The notes beneath the pieces are model-generated. The model was not told where the DNA came from and searched no databases. It saw only the letters and a list, made by a program, of their open reading frames with translations. Shown in pieces: positions 23,380-35,867 of a DNA stretch of 64,000 nucleotides. Source of the stretch: Numida meleagris (lineage: Eukaryota; Chordata; Aves; Galliformes; Numididae); assembly GCF_002078875.1 (NCBI RefSeq), contig NC_034414.1, positions 14,356,343 through 14,420,342 of the forward strand, in the 5' to 3' direction. Each line of letters begins with the position of its first letter. The stretch's first letter is position 1. A program made the translations under genes and the position numbers.

Positions 23380-26300
23380 GTGAGTAGGGCCCCCTCTCTT
23401 CTCCCCGTCCCCTCGGGGAGCGGCCGGCCGCTTTCACCCGCCGCCGCGCGCGCCGCAGGTGCGGGCAGAGGCGGCCGCGAGCCGGGGGGCGCGAGGGCGA
23501 GCCGTTGGGGCGGCCGTTGGGCGCGCGCCGCGGGAGGCACCTGACGGGCGGGTGCCGCGAGGGACGGATCGGCCGTTCGGACGGGCGGCGTTGCATCCCG
23601 CCGTGGCCCCGGGGAAGGAGCTCGGTGCAGGCGGACCGAGCGCAGGGCAGCGCCGCTGGGTGTAACCCGCCGGGCCGGAGGGGAGGAAGAGGTGCGGAGT
23701 ACTCAGCCGCCGCCGCCGCCGTTGGGAGAAGTAACTTTGCGTTCCTTTTTTGGCCGTGGGAAGGGCGGGTGTCGCGGGGCGCCGTGCTTCCTGCCGGCTG
23801 AGCGCGGGGCTGACACCGCCGCAGCGCGACGTCGCTTTCAGCTCAAAGGCTTGCCAAAACGTAAGTGGCTTTCTGCGGGGAGGAAGAGGAGAGCTCGGCA
23901 GAGATTAAGCCAAACGAGAGCCACGCCGGGGGGCTCGGGTAGCCCGGGCTTAATAGCGTTAATTGCACGGAGACAGAAGGTAGCACTCTGCTGCTGGTTT
24001 TAGGTTTGAGAACCTCAGTCCGGGAGAGCGTGATGCTGCCGATGGGAGTGCCCTGATACACTGGCAGCATCTGAAAGGAGCACGTTTGGTTACCGCTTGC
24101 ATGAGTTGTGCTCGTGACCTGTGCTTAGGTGAACTGTGAATAATTCTGCTTCCAAATCACATGAGCAGTAGGTTTATGCTTCAGCTAAACTAGACTTCCA
24201 GTGATTTCTGCTGCCTGTAGATCCTTTTTTTTCTTTTTACAGTGATTTAATCCTTTGCCTGAAAGCCATCTTAGTCAGCTTGGTTATGCGATGTGCCTAG
24301 AAATACAATGTGAAAACCTATTTTGTCACAGTTGCTAGATTTGACCTGTTAGGAAGGCCTGTATGTGCGTGTGCCTGTGTTGCCTCTGATCTGCAGCAGA
24401 ACTCTTCAAAAGAGCTCTTGGAAGTATGGCACTTGTTAATTATCTTCAAACCAGATGTGAAAACTCTCAAAGCAGCTGTCAATGCCAGCTCTGCTTGACG
24501 GCAAGCTTGGCCCCTCGGTCTGATGGAGATGAATGCTGAATATCTCTGGAGTGGGGTTGTCCTCCAGCAGGCTGAGCAGCAGAAGTGCAGTACTGGAGAT
24601 GTGTGAAACGATATGTCTGTATGCCATATACCACAATACTTGTTTTGCAGCCCTCTGATCTACACTATGTTGATATGCTCTCAGTGAAAATATTAGTGTG
24701 AATGACAAGCTGGTTTTGATATTTTGTCATACCAACCGCACAGCACAGGTGGCCTGTTTTTATTTTCTCAGTAGAAGCTGAAGTGTCAGAGCTGTGCTAC
24801 AATTAAAAGTCAAACCCAATACTTGGTAAGATGTCTGGATGACACAAAATGGCTCAGTTATGCACTGGTACTTACTTTGTGCAAATGACATTGTTTTGAT
24901 TCTTTTCTGCTTTACAGAGTTTAGCCAAACTGTTAGTATGTTAAAATATCAATTTTCTCATGGGAAAGTATTTTAGACTTTTTAAAGCTGCTATGAAAAG
25001 TTTGGTATTCCTGCTGTACTTTTTATTTCTTTTCCAAGTATGTGGATTTGTGTTGGAAGACGGCTTGCCTGTTTTCCCATTGTAGTGAGAATGGATCCTG
25101 AGTCACTTGTACATTGTGTACTCCTCCTCAGCTATTTCCTGATATGTTTCTTGCCTGACCAAACCCACTATTGTCCCACCAGTGCTCTTCTTAAATCTTT
25201 GTGAGTTCTGTTTGTGGATTTTTTTAGGGGATGGGAGACGTGGTGCTGCAGGAATGGAGGGCATTGATGTTTTGAAGAGAAAAGGAGAGGGAGGCTTGAT
25301 GGACATTTTCTTAAGCTGCCTACATTATTCCTGCTGTTAGCAATGAAGTGTAAATGAAAACATCCTTCTTGCTGTTTATTGAGGAAGAAAGTGAGGACGT
25401 TTTTCTGTCTCCACAGAAGTCTGAGTAATGTTGCTCACTCAGCCTTTCTCCAGTGAAAACTTCGGCGGTTCCGGTCTCTTATGTGCAGAGGGAAGGGCTA
25501 TAGAAATAGCAGGAAAACAAATTGTGCCCAGTAACCTCTCGGATAGTGCGTCCACTGCTTGTTGTGCCTTAAGAGTGCAAATTGTGTTGGTCTCTGTCTT
25601 GGTGTTGTCCCTCTTGGTGACAATTGCTCTTTGCTAAATGAGTATTATCACTAATTAAAGTACCTTGGTCTTTCTTACTCCATACTGTTTGAGTAAAGTG
25701 TTGGCTTGCATGTGCAATTTTTCATGTGCTTGTTCACAAGAACCTGTTGTGTTATCAGTTGTGTTTTCCTAATGTTCACTATAAGAAACGCTGTCCGTAT
25801 TTTAACTTCGTACTACCGAGATATTAATCTTCAAGTGCAAGGGTGTTAAACTAGGCAGCAATAATGAGTTGCTTCTGTTCTAGATCTCTACCCTTCAAGC
25901 TTGTGTCGTGTTTATCCTGTAGAAGATTTAGAGTGAGATCTGCTTTATTCCTTACTGGTCCTCCCCTCCTCTCATGTTCTGGAGTGTGGGGGAAGGGTAA
26001 GTTCTAATCATACCACAAAGAGCAGCAGCCCAAGTGTCTCTGATCGCCTCAGAGTGCTTAATGTACAAGAACGGAAGCTGAAGCTTATAAACAATAGTGA
26101 ATTTATTACGGATTAACAAGCAGTTATAGGCTTACGTGGTCACACAGCGAAACTTCTCTGGGTGCTGTTTTCTGTTTGGACAAGTGCTTTAAAATACAGT
26201 TAAGTTGTAGGGAAGAAAGCTGAACAAAACGGGCTGTTGGCACATTACGATAAGATCTCAGTTTAGCATTAAAATAAACCTGAAGTCTTTTCCCTGTCTG

Positions 26301-29300
26301 GTTAGCATCTTTTACCTTTCTCCTGAGCATGGCTTTAATAATGATATTTGTGAAAGGTCTTTTCAGTGCTCTTAAAATATATTTTAAAAACTTTTTTGTT
26401 GTACACAGAAAATATTTTCAATGCAGTTCACACTGGAGATGAGTATTGCATAAATGCTTTGCTCACTGGTTGCTGACAGAGCTCTACATTGCATTTTGAA
26501 AGAGATTCCAAACTTTTGTGTTACAAATCGCATTGATCCGTTTATGGAGTTCAAAGTAGCAACAAGGATGGGCATTGTTTATTCAGTTATGAAGGTTACT
26601 CTTTAATTTGGTTTTATAATTCATAATTGCAAAGGAATAGAATGTTTTAGTCATACAATAATCCTGATATGGTATCAGTTATTTTTGAATATCTAACTGT
26701 GATGTCTGATTCTATAACAAATTATTCTAATCAAAGGAGGATTATGTACTGTAATTTCTTATAAGCTGTTACATAACATATTTTTTCTCTTCTACGCTTC
26801 CCCCCCTTTTTTAAAAACAAAACAAAAACCCAACAATTACCTGTTAAACCAAAGACATTATTTTGAGTTACACCTGTACTATAACTGGAACCATGAGAAC
26901 AGAGTTGAATGCAGCTGTGATGTCAAAGCATGTCTGTAGATGCATCTTGAACTGGAAAAGAGTTTCTCCTGTGGGAATGAGTGGAGAGCTTTGTACAGGC
27001 AACTGGAAAAGCCTTTAGCATATAGACTGGCCCTATAAACAGGGACTACTAGTGAACGAAGGGCAGGAGGGGAGAGTCATCTGTAACTATTTCCTTTGCT
27101 TCTGTTTCAAAAAAAAAAATGAATGTCTTTCCTGATCCATTCTTGCTCAAATTACTCTGAGCACAAGAGAACTTAAGCATCCTCAAGAAGTGAAATGCTG
27201 CCTGTAATCTCTTCAGTGAAGATTCTTTAATGTTGAATGTATATTACCATTCCCTCTGCATCAGAGGATGGTGTTATTCCAGGATCAGAGTAAGCAGTGA
27301 CTTGACAAAGACTCACAGCTCCCTCTCCCATGCTTAGTCGGGAGTGGTATAGAAGGGAAGGGGCTGTGTGCGATAGGGATTCATCCTGTCTTTAGTGTGA
27401 GTTGCAACCCTTGCTACACGTACTGTCGCAGCTACCCATATTGTCATACCATTCACTGCTCAATTATCTGTTCTTTCTTACGTTGCCCTGGTGACATGAA
27501 AGAAGAGCTTGAAAATGATTGAAAGCTATCTTTTTCTTATATCCTGGCCAAACTGCTCCCATATCTTCAGCTTTGAGGGTTGTAGGAAATCAATGGCCTA
27601 GAAAGATGAGAATAATACAGATGGAAGAAAAAAGACGCAAAAAATTTGTGCCTGAAGAGGGCATAGACATCTTCAGTCTGCTCAGGTGCTCTATGGTCTG
27701 CTGCCATAGAGCAAGTGGATGCAGCTGTAAACTGAAAACCATCTTATCCAATGTATCAGCCTTCATACTTGCAAGTTTGTCATGTCAGTTAATCCACTGG
27801 AAGTTCAATGTATAATATACTGTTTTGTATAGTCTTCGTTTGACCAAGACACATAGTCAGAAAGTAACTTGCATTCATATTCAGTCCTTTAGAATATATA
27901 CCGTGCTAATGATTTTTAACAAGCAGTGCAAGAGGCCTTCTTTCGGTCTACGTACTGGTAGATTTGTCTAGTGCAGAAGGCCTTAGCTGTAAGTGTCAAG
28001 GCACTAAAACAAATCTACCAGGTCTTCTGTGTCCCAGCAATGATTCTGAAGGATATTAGAAAAGCAACACGTATTGCTGTTTTTGCTGGCTTCCGTACTG
28101 CATTTATGTCAGTGTCTTCAAAGTACCGTCCAGTTCACGATATCCTCTGGTGAAATATGAGCAATATTGTTGTACATAGAAGTCCTAGCATTGAGCTAAA
28201 ACAGCTGAGGACTGGAGGTGAAAAACACAGTGTTCCAGTTCTGAGTCAGTAAAAAATCCAATATGCTAATTTACAGCTGTTAGGCTGAATCTTTGTTGCT
28301 TTTGAATGGGATGTATTAATTGTAAGGAATGCATCTTATAGTGGGAACAGAGAGAAATTATGCTGTTTATTTAGCTCTTGGTTTGTCTGCTATATAATGC
28401 AGTTGAACCGAGAAGAGTACTGCTGTCTGTATCTAACAAGCCTTTGTATGTCAAGGTAGCTAATAATTTTCATTCTAAGTAATGCTTGAAACTTCCTAAT
28501 TATAGCAAGTCTTCCTATAAAAAGGAAAAATGCTGGAAGTTCTTCAGCTGCTGTAACCATAAAGAATGCTTTCCCCCTTCAGTCCTCTCCAGTGAAGGAA
28601 GTCTCCTGTCTTTATAAGGCAGACCTCCCCCTAGGAGCCCTTCTGCAGCCTCCCACCTATCACAGCTGAACCGTGTATATCCATTCTGCTTTTTAACTGA
28701 CCTCATGACAGGTGTTTCCCCTGTTTTGCGTTCCCTGCAAATTCTTGGCTTTGTGGGTTGTTTTCCCTGCTTTGAAGGAGCTGAAAATAACTTGTAGCAA
28801 GTTATTTTCAGTAAAATTAACCAGTAAAACAGACACATCCAGTCACATTGTGCAGGAAATGTTTGCACATTCCTTACCTATTCCTGTTTATAGGTGTGAC
28901 ATCATTACTTGTGGGTCCCTAATTGTTCTTCCCAGATAAGTCTAGGTCTGTCTGTGAGCCGTTTGCACTCAGATCACTGCTTACCAGTGAGACTTCAATA
29001 TTATTTCCCATACTTTCACCAGACATGAGCCAGAGGTTAGTCGTCAAAACAACTGGTATAACATCATCCACGGGTGAAAGAATATCTCAAATATTAACTT
29101 GTGATATTCACGTAGTTTACATATAATGGTGGAAAGATGCTATTTGTTTGATGTCCCTGGAAACTCTTATAGTTGTAGAAGAGGAATCAGTGCTGGACAA
29201 GAGGCATTAGTGATGGACCAGAGCAGTTTTAACTTTTCAGTTGTACTCTTCTGCCTCTCTGGTTCTGAAGGGATTTGAGTGCAGTACTGAGTGTGCTGTT

Positions 29301-32300
29301 GTTACTTTTCTGCCCTATAGCAAAACAAATACCAAAAGATAACTGCAAAAGCCATTTCTTGGAGGTGTCCTGGCATGATTAGTTATCAATTTCTTGCATT
29401 TGTTGGCAAAAATACCAAAGAAACCCTGCATTTAGAAGCTTGTTACAAGTTCTGTGGTTTACTAAAGTATCAGTTAGGCAGTTACTTGCCTTTGGTTAGT
29501 ACAGCATACGTGAATCTTGGTTTGGTTCTATGAGAGCATTCTTTTTCCAGCAAGGATTTTATTTAAGGGGAAGGAGAATATATCCATCGGAAGGATCCTA
29601 AATTAAAATAAACAATAATTTCCTTAGTAACAGAGTTGAATGTTCAAAAAGGGAAGCAATAGCTCTTTCTAATGTACACCTGCATGCATTCTCAGCTGTT
29701 ATGCTGGTATCGTTATTTGTGAAGGCTGGTAGGTTAAAGATCCTCATCTGGCTGAAAACTAATCTGTGTTTTCCCTTCCCATTTTTCTTCTCCTGATTAG
29801 TTTTTAGCTAAATGAGTTCCCATAGCATGGTTGTGTAGCCATATGAGTGATGCAAATAGCTCTTGGGAGCCGGTGGGAACACAAAGCTTTAGGAGGAGGA
29901 AGGATACTTTTCTGCAGCAGCAAGGGTTTAAATCAATTGAATGCTATCGTGAAATAATATGATTACTGGTGGTAATTATTCTGTAAATAATTAGTGATTT
30001 TTCTGATGATGTATTCTACTTGAACTGTGTGGAGAAACTGCAGAATGTGAAAATATGAGATGCTCTGACTAGACTGGTATCTTGGAGCAGACATTGAAGT
30101 CAAAGCTCTGGAGTTCCTGTCTGAGTTTGTTACATTTAGTTTATGACTAAATTATAAATATAGTGAACTGGATATTTACGTAAAATCCAGAATTGATAAT
30201 TTACTTTAAATCAGCTTTCATTTACGTGAGAAACGTGCTGGCTCTCCCATGATGTGAATGTGAAGGTAATGGAATTTTGGGTGCCTGGCTGAATCCAGCA
30301 ATTTGATTCAAGGTAGGAAGCCTTGTTTTGCATTATGGCCTATATAGCATTGCCATATTTCACTGGCAGTTTCCATCTGTTAGATCTACTGGATGTGGGC
30401 CCAGAGCAAGCATACTTGAAAGAGTAAAATGAACAAGAGACTGCAGTTTTTAGATAGCTGTGTATACAAGTTTGAACTCGGTATTGTCAGATCTGTATAT
30501 TCTGCAATCATTGCTGGCCTATTAAAGAATTTTAATGTGGGTCTCTGCTAGTGAAATGCTACTGAAGTAATCTCGTGCATTGCTTTTAATGCATTTGGGC
30601 CTTCTAGAAATGGTGGTAAGGTTGTGAGATATCCTTTATGAGTTCAGTTTCTAAATGCCCTCCTTAGTAGTTTTTCCACTGATCTTATTCTGCAACAGCA
30701 GCAGAAATTCTGCCTGCATCCTTCAGTGCAGTAAACTTCATAATGAATTATTTTATTCATTTTTGCAATCATGATGTTTATGATATTACTGAATATTGCT
30801 ACATCAGTGAGATTGCCCAGGAAAGAACGGTTTCATGTCTGACTGCTTCAGTATTTCAAAAAGTTGCACTCTAGGAACTTCCCTGCTTCTCAGGCTATGT
30901 GCAATAATTTAAAATAATTCAATTTCTGAGTTATAGTGCTGAGTGCAACTGTAAATGGCTGAATAGCAGTACTATTATTTTAGCATTTGGAGGGGAAAAA
31001 AACCCAGCAGTTTTCACTGAAACTGGTCAGGGTGCAAGTTCTTCACCCAATCCACAAAGCTCTATTTACAACTGGAGAGAGGGTCAGCATGAGCGTTTAA
31101 TGTGTGTGTGTTTTTAAAAACAAAAAAAAAGGAGAGAGAGAACCAAGATGTATTTTGTCAAGGCCTTGAAGAATGTCAGAAATTAAACTGGAACCAAGAC
31201 AGGGATATCTGTGATAGATAAAATTTCTTTTTTACTCTGAACATTCAGAGTAAACCCATTAAGCTAAAATATTAGCTTGCAGAAAACTGTGTTCTCTAGC
31301 AACCATCTTTGGTGGTTAGAGCAAAGTCAAAATGATCCAGGCACAGTAACTCAAGCTCTTTAGAATGTATCTGCATGCATTTCTCTTCCACTGTACAGGC
31401 TAGAAAGGTGTGTGTCAAATGCTTTTATCATCAGTGTTCATTGAGTGTATTGTAGCTGTTCCTTCTCTACACTGAAACATAAGAACAGTTGGCACTGTGA
31501 CCTGGGAAATTTCCTGGTGTTTGAACATGAACTACAGCACTTGTGTGAAACAGGTCGTGTGGAGGCAACTTTGAGACTGAGTGTGTTTTTTTTAACTGCT
31601 TAATTTCCCAACCTTAATGCTCATTTACTGTAAAATTTCATAACTTACAGACCACCTTTCTTTTGTATGGTGCTTCTTAAAACAGCAGGGAGTTGTTCAG
31701 GGAAGACTGGGTACATAGACTATATCTTAACAGGTTATACAAAACTGGATAGAGTTTTTTTTTCTTACCACAAGGTGTTTTGTGTCTGCTTTGAGGATGA
31801 GACTACTCTGGCTCAGGTTACAGGGTTAACTCTGTGGTTTCAAGTTTGAGTCAGGTCTGATAAATTATAAGTAGCTTTCTTTTCAGTCAGTCTTCTATAT
31901 GAGGGTAGGTAGGTGTTTCTGGAACTCCAGTCTTTAACCGTCATAATTGCCATGTCTTACAGAGTGCTAGTGTGACTGCTTTCCAGTGGTTATAAGAGGA
32001 TAGAGGGTTAATAACTTGTTAGGGCAACAGATGTACTTGGAGAAGGAAGAAAAAGCTTTAGGGCAGACCTATATCTCTTGTTTATGTTAATAGACTCTTG
32101 AGCAAAACTACATTAAACTAAAACTGCATGTTGGCTGTGTAAATCTCACCTGCTTATTAGCAAGGAAATGGCATCTTTTCTTTTTAAAAAAAAAAAACTT
32201 GACTAGCCTACATTCAAAAAGCCATAGATGGACACCGATCTTGCCACTAGTCAGGTTATCTGAATTTCTTCAAGCAGAGGAGAAAAAGAGAAGAGATTGG

Positions 32301-33177
32301 AGAACTTGCAGGTTCTGGTTTAGGGTACCCAGATCCTCAGATAACAAAATATTGGAGGGAATAAGGTTTTTCTTTTGTTCTGCAAGCCATGCTTTCTTAA
32401 TCTATATTTTCTCTTTGTGGTGTGTGTGCTAATGTGCAGCTCTGGCATACTTAATAGTCTCTTCTGCGTCTCCATTTTGTTGTAACAAGATAGTGTAGTG
32501 TTGTTTTTTAAAGTAGCATCAAGCTGATTTTCAAAGTTTGAAAGGAATCCAACTAGTAGAAGGTGAACAGAAGAAACAGTGAAAATGATACTAAAGTCTA
32601 ATGGTCGCTGTTTAGTTCTGCTCAGCTGTAGTCTTAATCTTGCAAGATCGAGGGTCTGCTGGATGTCGCTGTGCTATTGGATTTTCAGACATTAAGGAGT
32701 GCTGTTTCTGCGCAGTATTCCTCTTCTGGATGGACATCTAGTAGTATTTGTCCTTATTCTACCCCTTTCTCATTTGATTATTGTGGCGCTATGGGTTATG
32801 AGCAATTTTTGAAGGCCACTCTGACATTTCATGTATTACTGTTTCTTTCTAGATGTATGATAAGTGTTTACTGTGTTGTCTGACATAACAGTTTTTTGCT
32901 TTGGTTTACAGCTACTATTCAGAATGCCGAATTTGGTGGTTTGCGTTCGAAGAGCCCCAGCATGTCTGCAGTGAGGTTTTCTCTCTTGCCCTACCCTGCT
33001 GAATGTGGTTGTACTTGTCCGAGTCACTTGAACCTGTTGAGGCTTGAGCTGGTGGTGTAAACCACGATGGGAACTCCTTTTTGAAAAAGGGACTGTCTGT
33101 GCTATTGCTTGTCAAATGCAGCTAAGTATTTAGCTTAAAGATCATAGATGGTGTGCTTAGTTAATTTTTTTTTATAG
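23380..33177 (+). other. MOB2: MOB2 intron 1, proximal part
   Basis: AT-rich intronic sequence begins after the GTGAGT donor. The first 570 bp are still CpG-island sequence. No MOB2 exon, RNA gene or confidently identified transposon is seen. A perfect 31-nt hairpin lies at 28781-28811, and a block at about 28530-28760 has an LTR-like look on the minus strand. Confidence 0.75.
28781..28811. repeat. Perfect inverted repeat (14-bp arms, 3-nt loop)
   Basis: CTGAAAATAACTTG, loop TAG, CAAGTTATTTTCAG. The two arms are exact reverse complements. It may form a hairpin; no function can be assigned. Confidence 0.95.
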
Positions 33178-33222
33178 AAGAACAACCTTCCAGCTTTTAC
33201 ATTGCAGTAGAAGGTTGTTCTT
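33178..33222. repeat. Inverted repeat (13-bp arms, 19-nt loop)
   Basis: AAGAACAACCTTC at 33178-33190 and GAAGGTTGTTCTT at 33210-33222 are exact reverse complements. Confidence 0.95.
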
Positions 33223-33891
33223 GTTAATGTTTTTAAAGAGCCTGTAAGTGTTTTTCAGGCTTGTGTTTCAGGCAGGAAATGCCTGGTCGTCTACTAAAAT
33301 GCAGGTGTTGCTGTATGTGGTCTAACCTTCCAGGTGGGCAAAATATTATTTATATATTCACAGGCCTGCTTTTCTTCATCGTTGTTAAGGGAATCAGGAT
33401 TCTTGTTTAAATGGTGTTCATCTTGGTTGGAGGTGGAGTGAAAGCTTATTAAGCTAGCTGGTTAGGAATACTTGGCATTAATCATCATGTTAATGGAGAA
33501 GTATTTTTCTGCAGTTCACGAAATGCAGGCAGTATAACCTCTACCTTTCAGGGCAAAATTACTTGCTGGCTTGGTTTTTCAGCAGAAGTGTAGGGTTTTT
33601 TTTCTTAAGTAAATAGAATAAGAAACAATACTGAACAGCAGATCTATTGAATTGTCATGTTCATACATCCTATTTTGAAAAATGGGTACTTCCATTTTCC
33701 AGTTGACTAAAATCTATTGAGAAGGATCTATCTTTATAATAGTCAGGCTCATTTCAACACATTGCTTTTACTTGTATAGAGTGTGCTAGCTATCCTCAGT
33801 ATTTCTGAGGCAAGCCAGAAATGTGAAACAAAAGGATGTTAAGTATTTCTTTGGACATAGCAGAGTAAGCTAACATGAAGGTTGCTTTTAA

Positions 33892-33985
33892 TGTGTTTTA
33901 AAACACATTAAAACCATCACAAAAGTTGTTACTCAGAGCTCTGAATAACAACTTTTGTGATGGTTTTAATGTGTTTTAAAACATA
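33892..33985. repeat. 94-bp near-perfect palindrome
   Basis: Two 47-nt arms meet at 33938/33939 (centre CAGAG|CTCTG) with only two mismatched pairs and no unpaired loop. The left end overlaps a separate perfect 28-nt palindrome (33886-33913), so the element is an inverted repeat of a sequence that is itself self-complementary. TTAA occurs near both ends. It resembles a minimal non-autonomous DNA transposon (MITE), but I do not recognise the family. Confidence 0.9.
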
Positions 33986-35851
33986 CAGTTCAAATTCATT
34001 CTTGTAACTTAAACTTTTTGCACGAATGTTTTTCTAAGCAGAGTTTAAAATGAATAAATTTTTGAAAGGAAACCTGGGAGTGCATGGGACATATCACCAG
34101 AGTAGTGGTCCACAGTGTTGAGAACAGCATTTTTTCTTAGAGTGAGCAAATATAATTTGAGCAAAGAAGCAGCAACTGTAGGAAGAAGGGAAGTGCTTGT
34201 TCATATAATGCAGCCTTGCTAGTATGTATATCATCATTTCTTGGTTATAATAAATAATTATTATTTCCCAGTATTACAAAGGCCTTGATAGTTTTATGAA
34301 AGTACTGAGAACAGCAGCACCTTACGTAGAACAGTTACCTCCAATTGAACTGTAGCACGAAGGATTTGGATCCTGGCAATTCCAGTTCATACCTGGATCA
34401 CTGACCTATAGGAACATTTTATCACTCATCTAGATAGATGTCTGTGTCATGATGCGTCACAGGTGCTTATTTTGCAAATGGATGCTTGCAGTGTGTTACT
34501 AGTATGCCACAGTATGCTCTCTGCAAAAGGTATCTGTTGTGACTTTTAATTGCCTGTGGCTGTGAACTTCACTGCCTTCACTTTAATCCCTATGCCAACA
34601 GTTCTCGTCCATGGCTTGTATGTGACATATTTATCTAATTGTGGACTTAGCACACTTTTATGTTAAGGTGTGGATGTGGCTTCAGTTTGTCACTTTACAG
34701 GCAAAGGTTCTAGTGCTAGTCATGCCAAAAATCAATGCATGCAATTCAGATAAAGATATCAGTGATCAGTCTCAAGTGAAGAAGAACAGAGGAATACAGA
34801 TGTCTTTTTAAATTATGTGAGACTTGAACTTGAGGGCACCTAGCTACCAAATCAGCACAGCCTTTGTGGACAGTGCAGTGCCTCACTGGGAGTGAATCTG
34901 TTTTCAGGAGGGCTTGGTTTGGTAGGGTGATAGAAAAGAAAATGTGAGTGGGCTGAAATGTGCAACTTTGTGCTAGACTGTGTCCTCTGCCACTTCTTTG
35001 AAACTAGAATTTAGTAACTTTTTTTATTAGGTTGATCAAATACTCCAGAAGTCAAACTACTTATCTGTTAAATGAACTGTGGAAAAGTACGTGAGACTTG
35101 GAGGATGTTGAAGGCTATTGTTATGAAGGAACCGGACTACCTGTGCAAACCAAACCCACCCAGAAATTTTTGTTCCTAGCAAAGTGAAATGTGAAGATCC
35201 CTTATTTATTTTCTCTATTCCTCTTAATTTTCTTACTTGCTACCCTAAATCTTACTCTTTCCTTAAATAGTACGCAGTTTTACTAGCAGCTAGAGAGAGA
35301 GTTAATTTCACCTGCTTGGTATTGCGTGCTGTAGGGAGCTGTTAGGTTGAGGCCTGACCTGATGATGAAGCACCTGATGAAGGGGGTGGCTGGCCCAGGA
35401 AGTGCAGGTGCAAACAATTCCCCTGTGCATCCCACCTGTGAGGAAGGGTGGAACCTGGGCTCATTTAAGGGCTAGCCTGTGAGGGGAGAACGTCTCCTGG
35501 ATGAAGGCTGCTTTCTGGCTGTGGAACGCTCGTCAGAGACCTTCATCACCAGCTGGGTGAGTCAGCTTTCTTCCTGTATTGGTATTCCCAAAAATACTTT
35601 GCCTGGTATTGCAAAGAACTTGTCAGAAGCAGTTTTGCTGCTTTGCAGGACAAACACTTACCAAAAAATTAAATAGGTAGGGACTGTGCTAGCTAAAATA
35701 GTAAGAATCATGCATCCTAGCTTTGGTGTTAGGTGCAAAATACTGCATTGTTACGGAAGGTTGGTGCCAAGGTAAGGATCTCAATATGTCTGAGTCTGTC
35801 CCCTTGCTCTTTTGGTAGTATATGCCCAATTACATGCACTTTTCTCTATGC

Positions 35852-35867
35852 AAAAAAAAAAAAAAAA
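35852..35867. repeat. Poly(A) tract (16 A)
   Basis: An uninterrupted run of 16 A lies on the + strand. No retroelement body is recognised directly upstream. Confidence 0.9.

Larger units (their letters stand above)
23050..23950 (+). promoter_or_regulatory. MOB2: MOB2 CpG-island promoter
   Basis: Base composition shifts abruptly from AT-rich to very GC- and CpG-rich at about 23050 and back by about 23960. The island spans the MOB2 start codon. It is TATA-less and carries, in order, a ZNF143-type site (23068-23086), an ETS site CACTTCCGGG (23126-23135), a GC-box run GGGGGGCGGGGC (23147-23158), and a second ETS site ACTTCCGG (23174-23181). Transcription probably starts within or just after this cluster, about 23130-23220, by analogy with other GABPA/ZNF143 promoters. 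Long open frames inside the island reflect GC content and are not genes. Confidence 0.85.

Noticed and set aside
23083..23596. Arg/Ala/Gly-rich frames of 131-153 residues in the CpG island
   Set aside because: GC-rich promoter DNA opens frames on both strands; the MOB2 ATG with its splice donor explains the locus.
33892..33985. MicroRNA precursor call for the palindrome
   Set aside because: There is no terminal loop and the arms are too perfectly paired; this suits a transposon-type palindrome better than a microRNA hairpin.
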